Positions 58,184-64,000 of a DNA stretch of 64,000 bases are shown here, one piece after another. The DNA is from Betaproteobacteria bacterium (GTDB lineage: Bacteria; Pseudomonadota; Gammaproteobacteria; Burkholderiales; Usitatibacteraceae): contig JADJEZ010000001.1 of assembly GCA_016708825.1 (NCBI GenBank), positions 124,001 to 188,000 on the forward strand, given 5' to 3'. How positions within the stretch are numbered: the first letter of the stretch is position 1; each line of letters begins with the position of its first letter. A model generated the notes under the pieces. That model made no database searches. It was not told where the DNA came from and saw only the letters and a list, made by a program, of their open reading frames with translations. The position numbers and the translations under genes were made by a program.

Positions 58184-59598
58184 TCACGAACCGATCTGGG
58201 GAAGCGAGAGCGTGGCCTCGAGGCCGCCTTCGGACCGGTTTCGCAGCGAGAGCTCACCCCCGTGCCCGCGGGCGATGTTGCGCGCGATTCCCAGGCCCAA
58301 TCCGGTGCCGCCGGTTTCGCGGCTGCGCGAGCCCTCCCCCCGGACAAAGGGCTCGAAGGCCCTTTCGATGTCCTCCGCCGGGATGCCGGGGCCCCGGTCC
58401 AGCACCCGGATCGCGATGTGCTCCGCGCCGTCCTCGACGCCGACCGTCGCAACGCCTCCGTAGCGAATCGCGTTGTCGACGACGTTCGCGAGCCAGCGCC
58501 GCAGCGCCTGTGGCCTGCACGATACGGTGCGCGCGATCGCACCTTCGATCCCCACGGCGTGGCCGGTATCCTGATAGTCGGTCTGCAGGCTCTCCAGCAG
58601 GGCCATGACGTCGACCAGCCGCACGGGCTCGACGCTTCGCTCGTCGCGCATGAAGTCCAGGGTCTGCGTGACCATGGACTCCATCTCGTCCAGATCCTTG
58701 GCGAACTTCCCCGGGTCGTCTCGTCCTCGAGCAGTTCGGTGCGAAGCCGCATGCGCGTGATCGGCGTCTTCAGGTCGTGCGACATGGCGGTGAGGACGCG
58801 CGTGCGGTCGGCGATGAAGCGCGATAGCCGTCTTTGCATCGTGTTGAAGGCGCGCGCGGCGCGGCGCACCTCGACAGGCCCGGCTTCCGGCAGCGGCGGG
58901 CGGTCGATGTCCGCGCCCAGCTCGTCGGCCGCGGTGGCGAGCGAGGAAAGCGGCGCGGTCGCCCAGCGCACCGCAATCAGTGAGAGCAACACGACACTGC
59001 CCAGGAGGATCAGCAGCGTGAGCGCCACGCGCGTAGAAATCGCCGCGACCTGGGGCGGAAGAAAAGTGTCGAACGTCACCAGGGTGCCGTCACGAAGCGA
59101 AACCTGGACGGTGAAGAACGCGCCCTCCGGGGAGAGGCCCTGCATGCCTTGCCCGCCCATGTGGCCCATCATCCTCGACATGCCGGACGGTCCCATCGAA
59201 TGCATCGGCCGGAGCGCCTCCGGCGCGCGCTCGTGACGGACGACCCTGGCCGGCATCCCGTCGCCCAGCGCGAAGCGGAGCACGGTCGTGAACATCGACA
59301 GTCGCATGTCTCCATCCTCGGGCAGGCGCGTCGCTTCCATGGGGGGGCGGTCGAGGGAGATCGACAGGGGAGGCGCGTCGAACACGGCCACCACCCTGCT
59401 GCGCTCCGGAGGCGGCAGCGAATCGAGCAGCTTGCCGATGTCCGCGATCCGCTCGGCGAGCCGCAGGCCACCGGATTCGTAGAGCAGCTGGCCGCGTTCG
59501 GCGAGGTTGATGTAGCCCGTAGCGGCCTGCGCCAGGATCAAGCCGGTGAGCAGCACCAGGACCAGCCTTCCGAAGAGGCTCCCGGGCAGAAGGCGCAC
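58184..59598 (-). CDS. Sensor histidine kinase of the EnvZ/CpxA type, frameshifted
   Basis: About 471 residues across two frames. The N-terminal frame has a membrane segment ('LFGRLVLVLLTGLILAQAA'), a periplasmic sensor with a Met-rich stretch ('SMGPSGMSRMMGHMGGQGM'), a second membrane segment, a HAMP domain and the H-box 'AMSHDLKTPITRMR'. The C-terminal frame resumes at 'DDPGKFAKDLDEMESMVTQT' and carries the N-box 'NVVDNAIRYGG', 'DRGPGIPAEDIERAF' and 'GGTGLGLGIARNIARGHGG'. The join is near 58718; adding one base (GAGGAC) gives 1416 bases. All kinase boxes survive, so a sequencing error is likely. GTG start overlaps the regulator stop. Confidence 0.85.
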
Positions 59599-60320
59599 TA
59601 GTGCTCCACCTCTACCGGCACGGCGAGCACGTAGCCTTCGCCGCGAACCGTCTTGATGATCTTCGGGTCTGCCGGATCGTCGCGCAGGCGATGGCGCAGC
59701 CGGCTGACCTGGATATCGATCGCGCGGTCCATCGGATCGGCCTCCCGGCCCTTCGAAAGCAGCATCAGCTGGTCGCGCGTGAGCACGTGGTTGGGATGGC
59801 TCAGGAAGATCCGCAGCAGCGCGAACTCCGCGCCCGACAGCGACGTGACCACGCCTTCGTGAGAAACCAGGTGGCGCGCCACCAGGTCGAGGCGCCAGGC
59901 CGCGAAGGCGATCGTGCGGGCGTCGTCGGCCTGCAGGTTGCGTGGCAGGCTGCGTGCCCTGCGTAGCACGCTCTTGATGCGCGCGAGCAATTCCCGGGGG
60001 CTGAACGGCTTGGCCAGGTAATCGTCGGCCCCCATCTCGAGGCCCACGATGCGATCGGTCTCCTCGCCGCGAGCCGTCAGCATGATGACGGGCGTATCGG
60101 AACCCGCGCGCAACTTGCGGCACAAGGTGAGGCCATCCTCGCCGGGCAGCATCACGTCGAGCACGACCAGATCGACCTTGCCCCGCGCGAGCGCCGCCCA
60201 CATGCGTTTCCCGTCCGGGACGACGGAGGCCTCGTAGCCGTTCTTGCGCAGGTACTCCCCGAGCAGGCTGCGAATCTCCTCGTCGTCGTCCACTACGAGA
60301 ATCTTGTCGGCAACTTCCAT
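59598..60320 (-). CDS. OmpR-family response regulator
   Basis: A 240-residue two-domain regulator. The receiver has 'ILVVDDDEEIR', the phospho-acceptor Asp in 'DLVVLDVMLPGEDG', 'PVIMLTARGEE' and the lysine of 'DDYLAKPFSPRELLAR'. The winged-helix DNA-binding domain contains 'LSGAEFALLRIFLSHPNHVL' and ends 'TVRGEGYVLAVPV'. It shares a TAGTG overlap with its sensor kinase and is divergent from a Spy/CpxP-like gene, its probable target. TATATAA lies 7 bases before the ATG, so the transcript may be very short-leadered or leaderless if that is the -10. Confidence 0.94.
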   Translation of the reverse strand: MEVADKILVVDDDEEIRSLLGEYLRKNGYEASVVPDGKRMWAALARGKVDLVVLDVMLPGEDGLTLCRKLRAGSDTPVIMLTARGEETDRIVGLEMGADDYLAKPFSPRELLARIKSVLRRARSLPRNLQADDARTIAFAAWRLDLVARHLVSHEGVVTSLSGAEFALLRIFLSHPNHVLTRDQLMLLSKGREADPMDRAIDIQVSRLRHRLRDDPADPKIIKTVRGEGYVLAVPVEVEH

Positions 60321-60341
60321 GTCGTCTTTATATACGCACAG

Positions 60342-60359
60342 CCGCCCGATTCCGGGCGG
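60342..60359. promoter_or_regulatory. Inverted repeat in the regulator/Spy-like divergent region
   Basis: CCGCCCG, ATTC and CGGGCGG form a perfect 7-bp-arm inverted repeat 22 bases before the response-regulator ATG. Nearby GTAAC/GTTAC/TACAAAT elements (60364-60440) recur in both orientations and could be direct-repeat sites for the OmpR-type regulator. Assignment is speculative. Confidence 0.3.
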
Positions 60360-60526
60360 ATTTGTAGCCTAGCGTAACAAGGCGATGCCCCGCTACGCCC
60401 CGGTACAAATAGGGAACAGGAGGGTTACATCGCGGTGGTGCAATGGGAACCGTTGCAGGCAAGCCAAGCAGTACGCGACATCGGATAAAGCGACATTTCC
60501 AGTCATCACTACCAGGAGAATCAACC

Positions 60527-61150
60527 ATGAAATCGACGACAAAACTCGCACTCGCCATCGGAACCGCGCTTGCCCTCGGGCTCACCGTCGCGGAAGTCAA
60601 CGCGCATCCCAATGGAATGGGCTGGGGCGCAGGCTCCGGCATGGGCTTCGGCATGCACGGCGCCGGGATGGGTGCCGGCATGAACGGATACGGCATGGGT
60701 CCCGGCATGCACGGCTGCGCAATGGGTCCCGGCATGCACGGCAAGGGCATGGGGCCGCAGGCGAATTCGAGCGCCGGCACCGGCACGACCGAAGAGCGGC
60801 TGGCGGGCCTCAAGACGGAACTCGGGATCACGACCGAGCAGGACGGCGCGTGGCAGGCTTTCGTCAAGAGCGCGAAGCAACAGGAGGAAGGCCGGCAGGC
60901 GCGTTTCGCCAGGATGCACGAGGCGCGCACGGCCGAATCGCTTCCGGAATTCCGTGCGAAGCAGGACGAGCTGATCAAGGAGCGTCAAGCCGTGCGCGAG
61001 TCGGCGACTGCCGCGCTGAAAGATCTCTACGCGGCGCTCACGCCGCAGCAGAAGGCGATCGCCGACCGGGGCCTCGCTGGAGTCGGGCCGGGCGCCATGG
61101 CGGGCCACGGCCAGGGACGATTCGGCGGCCATCACGGGAACTTCCGCTGA
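60527..61150 (+). CDS. Spy/CpxP-like periplasmic protein with Met/Gly-rich repeats
   Basis: A 207-residue exported protein: signal peptide 'STTKLALAIGTALALGLTVA', then residues about 28-78 made of repeating GMG/GMH/GPG units ('MHGAGMGAGMNGYGMGPGMH'), then a helical domain with the LTxxQ-type 'LYAALTPQQKAIADR' near the C-terminus and a Gly/His tail. Spy/CpxP proteins are envelope chaperones and feedback inhibitors of a sensor kinase. The Met/His-rich segment could bind copper or silver. GGAG precedes the start. Divergent from the two-component genes and followed by a SHOCT protein, which supports an envelope-stress unit. Confidence 0.85.
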   Translation: MKSTTKLALAIGTALALGLTVAEVNAHPNGMGWGAGSGMGFGMHGAGMGAGMNGYGMGPGMHGCAMGPGMHGKGMGPQANSSAGTGTTEERLAGLKTELGITTEQDGAWQAFVKSAKQQEEGRQARFARMHEARTAESLPEFRAKQDELIKERQAVRESATAALKDLYAALTPQQKAIADRGLAGVGPGAMAGHGQGRFGGHHGNFR

Positions 61151-61214
61151 CGATGGGCAGCTCGCACGGGGCGGCGCCGACGCGTCGCCCCGCGCACGCA
61201 ACCAGGAGACCGAC

Positions 61215-61454
61215 ATGATGTGGGGATTGGGCGGATTCGACGGAGGCGGAATGGGCATCGGCATGCTGCTGTTCTGGGGGCTCTTCATCGCCGTGATCGT
61301 GGTGTCGATTCGCGGCTTCGGCGACTGGTCCGGGAAGAACGATTCCCGACCGCAGGAGAGGAAGCCGATCGATATCCTGCGCGAGCGCTATGCCCGCGGC
61401 GAGATCGGCAAGGATGAATTCGAGGAGAGGCGGCGCGAACTCTCGGCCCGCTAG
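61215..61454 (+). CDS. SHOCT-domain small membrane protein
   Basis: A 79-residue protein with a Gly/Met-rich N-terminus, one membrane segment ('MGIGMLLFWGLFIAVIVVSI') and a C-terminal SHOCT motif 'DILRERYARGEIGKDEFEER'. SHOCT segments are short oligomerisation motifs often found next to metal-stress genes. It lies 64 bases after the Spy-like gene, with GGAG before its first ATG, and probably shares its transcript. Its stop overlaps the convergent methyltransferase stop at a shared CTAG. Confidence 0.88.
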   Translation: MMWGLGGFDGGGMGIGMLLFWGLFIAVIVVSIRGFGDWSGKNDSRPQERKPIDILRERYARGEIGKDEFEERRRELSAR

Positions 61455-62053
61455 GCCTTGCGAACGATGAGCGTCCGGAAGCGCTTCACGGTGTCTCCGG
61501 CCGCCGGAAAGTCCTCGATGCTGTCGTGGAGGATTTCCCAGCCCGCGAAGGGCGCGGCGATTTCCTCCGGCCGGAAGAGGTAGTACTCGTCGGGGTCGAA
61601 CATCGCGAGGAAGGTCGAGCCCTCGACCATCGCATTCACGATGGCCACGCCGCCCGGGCGCACCGCGTCCCGCACGGACTCCAGGCCCGCCAGCGCCTCG
61701 TCGCGAGCGAAGAACATGAGAAGCCCGATGCAGTTCACCGCGTCCCAGGTTTCCTCGGGCCGCCAACCCTTCAAATCCACGGCGCGCACCCACACGTCGA
61801 GCCCCGAGGCGAGCGCGCGCTCGGCCAGGTCGTCGACGGCGTTCTCGCAGGCGTCGTAGGCCGTCACGCGGGCGCCGCGCTTCGCCGCCGCGAGGGAGAG
61901 GTTTCCCAGGCCGCAACCCAGGTCGAGCACGTTGCCCTCGAGGTAGGGCAAGGCGCGCTGCTCGAAGGGGTTCAGCTGGTAGTCGTGCGCGGCGATCTGG
62001 CGCTGGAACTGGGCGCCGAAATACGCGACCGCTCGGGGCTTTCCGGAGGTCAT
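61451..62053 (-). CDS. Class I SAM-dependent methyltransferase
   Basis: A 200-residue Rossmann-fold methyltransferase. Motif I 'VLDLGCGLGNLSLAAAKRGA', motif II 'RVTAYDACENAVDDLAERA', 'WDAVNCIGLLMFF' and 'RPGGVAIVNAMVEGS' are clear; the C-terminus has 'GWEILHDSIEDFPA'. The style is that of TehB-like small-molecule methyltransferases, possibly tellurite or thiol detoxification, but the substrate is not determined. Monocistronic; divergent from the PepSY gene. Confidence 0.9.
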   Translation of the reverse strand: MTSGKPRAVAYFGAQFQRQIAAHDYQLNPFEQRALPYLEGNVLDLGCGLGNLSLAAAKRGARVTAYDACENAVDDLAERALASGLDVWVRAVDLKGWRPEETWDAVNCIGLLMFFARDEALAGLESVRDAVRPGGVAIVNAMVEGSTFLAMFDPDEYYLFRPEEIAAPFAGWEILHDSIEDFPAAGDTVKRFRTLIVRKA

Positions 62054-62186
62054 GGCCGTGGTCCGATTCTACCGGAGCGCGGCGAACACGGTATCGTGAA
62101 TGCGCCCAAACGACCGTATCATCCTGCGCACTCCAGGCCCGTGCAGCCCACGGGTCCCCCACGCGGCACCGACTCGGCCGATTCCC

Positions 62187-63418
62187 ATGACATTCCGCAA
62201 GTCTCTTCAGAGGATCCACCGATGGTGCGGTATTGCCCTCGCCGCATTCCTCGTGCTGGCTGGCGTCACCGGCGCCTTCCTCGCCTTCCACCACGAGATC
62301 GAGGCCGCGCTGGTCCCCGAACTCCACCGCGTCACGCCCGGCCCCGGCCGAGCCTCGCTCGACGAGGTGGCGGCGCGGATCGAGTCGCGACACCCCACGC
62401 TCGCGGTGGGCTACTTCCTCTTCACGCCGGACGAAGGCGCAGCCATCCGCGTCATCATGAACACGCGCCGGGCGGCCGGCGAAGGCAGGCTCGACCGCGA
62501 CTCGCCGAAGCCCTCGGAGATTTTCGTGGATCCCTACACGGGCGCAATCCTCGGCGAGCGCAACTGGGGCGAGTTCGGTGCGACGCGCTCTCACTTCGCC
62601 CCGATGGTCTACCGGTTGCACATGAGCCTTTTCCTCGGCGAGGCGGGGCAGTGGATCACCGCAGCCGTCGCCGCGACCTGGATCGTGACGCTTCTCATCG
62701 GTGCAGTCCTCGCTGCTCCGCGCCTTCGCCTCCCTGGGCAGGGCGTTCCGGGTGAAATGGCGCGCCGGCCGCGCGCACCTTCTTCGACCTGCACCGCTCG
62801 GTCGGGCTCGCCTCCTTCGTCGTGCTCGTGGTCATCGCCTTCACCGGGCTCTACATGAACATCCCCGCCGTCGTGGAACCGGCGCTCGCCGCCGTGGCGC
62901 CGTTCACCGAGCGCCCGCCTTCCGTGCGCACGCAGGGTGCGGCCCGGGAAGCGGTCTGGAAGGTGGGCTGGGACGCGGCCTACGGGCGGGCGCGGGCGGA
63001 GCACGCGGACGATCCCGTGGCCGGCATCGGGCGGATCGAGGCACGCGGCTACTACCAGGTGCGATTCCTGCCGCCCGGCGACATCATGGACAGCGGTACG
63101 ATCCGCTACTTCGTCGACGGGCGCGACGGCCGGCTTCTCGGCCGCTTCGACCATCGCGAGGGAACCGCAGGGGACAAGATCCGGACCTGGCAGTTTCCCC
63201 TGCACAGCGGCCAGGGCTTCGGCTTGGCGGGACGGATTCTCGTGTGCGTGACCGGGCTCGTGCCGCTGCTCCTCGCCTTCACCGGCCTTTGGCTCTGGCT
63301 GCGGCGAACGCGCCTTCGGCGCCGCTGCGGCCCTGAGCCCCGACCTACCAGCCCTGCGGCTGGATCCGGGTCGTGCGCCCGCCCGGCAGGCGCATCGTCG
63401 CCGACGACGGCCCGGTAA
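62187..63418 (+). CDS. PepSY-domain membrane protein, two frameshifts
   Basis: Three frames join into one PepSY_TM-type protein of about 410 residues. First frame: membrane anchor 'GIALAAFLVLAGVTGAFLAF' and PepSY domain to 'VTLLIGAVL'. Second: 'SLLRAFASLGRAFRVKWRAG', a cytoplasmic loop. Third: 'FFDLHRSVGLASFVVLVVI', another PepSY domain ('GRDGRLLGRFDHREGTAGD') and a last helix. The shifts are near 62710 (gtcctcgctg) and 62773 (CG run); adding CT and CG repairs both. Such proteins occur with siderophore uptake or as ferric reductases. The end is uncertain: this frame runs 74 bases into the convergent gene, while a neighbouring frame stops at 63336. Confidence 0.75.
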
Positions 63419-64000
63419 AGGTGATCGAGAAGGCTCCGTCGCTGCCCGCGACCGCGGGCAGGGTGTACGGGCAGGTCACGCACTGGCCGCCGCGGTAATG
63501 GTCGAGACTCGCCGTCACCGCGACCTGTTCGCCTTCGCGCCGCAGCGGGCCGGCGGCGTAGTACCAGACGGGTTCGCCGGATGGCAGGTAGCTGAACATC
63601 GTGGCGACCATCACGCCGCGCTGGACCTGGACATTCACGCCCGTGCCCGACTCCTCCGGATTCCACCACAGCCCGTTGAAGGGCATGAAGGGCATGGGCG
63701 CCGCGCCTCCGCCGGGCTGTGCGGCGGGCCCTGGAATCGTGTAGCCGCTGAGCATCGTCACCTGCGCGCCCTCGGTCATCCTCACCATGCCGACGCCGGG
63801 CGCGTACCATGCCTCGCGCTCGACGCCGGCCCCGCGTTGCTCGCGCACGTGCAGCGCGTCGGCGAAGGTGCCCGCGGGCGTCGTGACGGGGCCGACATCG
63901 AGCGCCGTGTAGGTGCTCGTGTGCGACCGGATGCCCATCATGGAGTCGGTTCCCTGCACGGTCGCCCACCAGGAACCGTCGCCGCCCTGCCCTGGTCCAC
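63345..64000 (-). CDS. Secreted or surface protein, C-terminal part (runs off window)
   Basis: The frame is open to the right edge, so the N-terminus is missing. Two parts are visible in about 218 codons: a segment with 'TPAGTFADALHVREQRG' and 'REAWYAPGVGMVRM', a pattern of beta-rich lipocalin-like domains of unknown function, and a C-terminal repeat-type domain with 'GLWWNPEESGTGVNVQVQRG' and 'YLPSGEPVWYYAAG', a motif common in secreted betaproteobacterial proteins. Two cysteines in 'GGQCVTCPYT' may form a disulfide. No enzymatic motif is seen. Confidence 0.7.
   Translation of the reverse strand, partial: GPGQGGDGSWWATVQGTDSMMGIRSHTSTYTALDVGPVTTPAGTFADALHVREQRGAGVEREAWYAPGVGMVRMTEGAQVTMLSGYTIPGPAAQPGGGAAPMPFMPFNGLWWNPEESGTGVNVQVQRGVMVATMFSYLPSGEPVWYYAAGPLRREGEQVAVTASLDHYRGGQCVTCPYTLPAVAGSDGAFSITFTGPSSATMRLPGGRTTRIQPQGW

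Overview
The window is a GC-rich (by eye well over 60 % G+C), gene-dense bacterial chromosome segment that looks betaproteobacterial. Reasons: the Rieske oxygenase / xseB / ispA / dxs gene set, a Bug/TctC-type periplasmic binding protein, a branched-chain ABC (liv) cluster paired with an acyl-CoA ligase, TonB, OPT and TTT-related transport, and TANAAT-type -10 elements shortly upstream of many starts. The order cannot be settled from the sequence. I see no rRNA, tRNA, transposase, integrase or CRISPR array.

Layout. 1-5.1 kb: 3' end of an EF-G-like GTPase, an unknown protein, a small cytochrome c, a Rieske oxygenase alpha subunit, then xseB-ispA. 5.1-15.6 kb: a minus-strand uptake block (alpha/beta hydrolase, TetR regulator, livKGFHM-type ABC transporter, acyl-CoA ligase) and a TonB-dependent receptor; together they suggest import and CoA activation of an organic, possibly aromatic, acid. 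This block separates ispA from dxs (16.0 kb). 17.9-24.4 kb: two small secreted proteins, an old-yellow-enzyme / glutathione transferase / PAS-AAA regulator operon, a frameshifted Ntn-hydrolase asparaginase and a patatin-like lipase. 24.4-30.8 kb: membrane protein, Bug receptor and cobalamin-dependent methionine synthase metH, preceded by a SAM-II riboswitch and an intrinsic terminator. 30.8-41.6 kb: iodotyrosine-deiodinase-like flavoprotein, VOC protein, OB-fold and TlpA-like periplasmic proteins, a peptide-type binding protein, a TPR lipoprotein-like protein, a DUF3014 protein, an orphan GspE/PilB-type ATPase and the ABC-F protein Uup.

41.6-48.4 kb is the most unusual part: a TPR/DUF4071-like - SLOG-like - class III nucleotide cyclase gene faces away from a translationally coupled pair encoding a SIR2-like-TIR protein and a membrane-anchored nSTAND NTPase with a TPR-like tail. 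All four signalling modules are typical of nucleotide-based conflict or stress systems, so this is the best candidate for an undescribed system. It is followed by ppk2. 49.4-64 kb: aminotransferase, a fused choline/betaine-type binding-protein-permease with a triplicated signal-peptide repeat, OPT transporter and VanZ-like protein, an ATGA-coupled CoA-transferase / thiol dioxygenase / enoyl-CoA hydratase operon (probable 3-mercaptopropionate-type sulfur catabolism), class I aldolase, a two-component system divergent from a Met/Gly-rich Spy/CpxP-like protein and a SHOCT protein, a methyltransferase, a PepSY protein, and the 3' part of a surface or secreted protein.

Five frameshifts in four genes (livG, asparaginase, histidine kinase, PepSY twice) are each repaired by adding one or two bases, four of them at dinucleotide-repeat-like spots. 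Consensus errors in the assembly are the simplest explanation.
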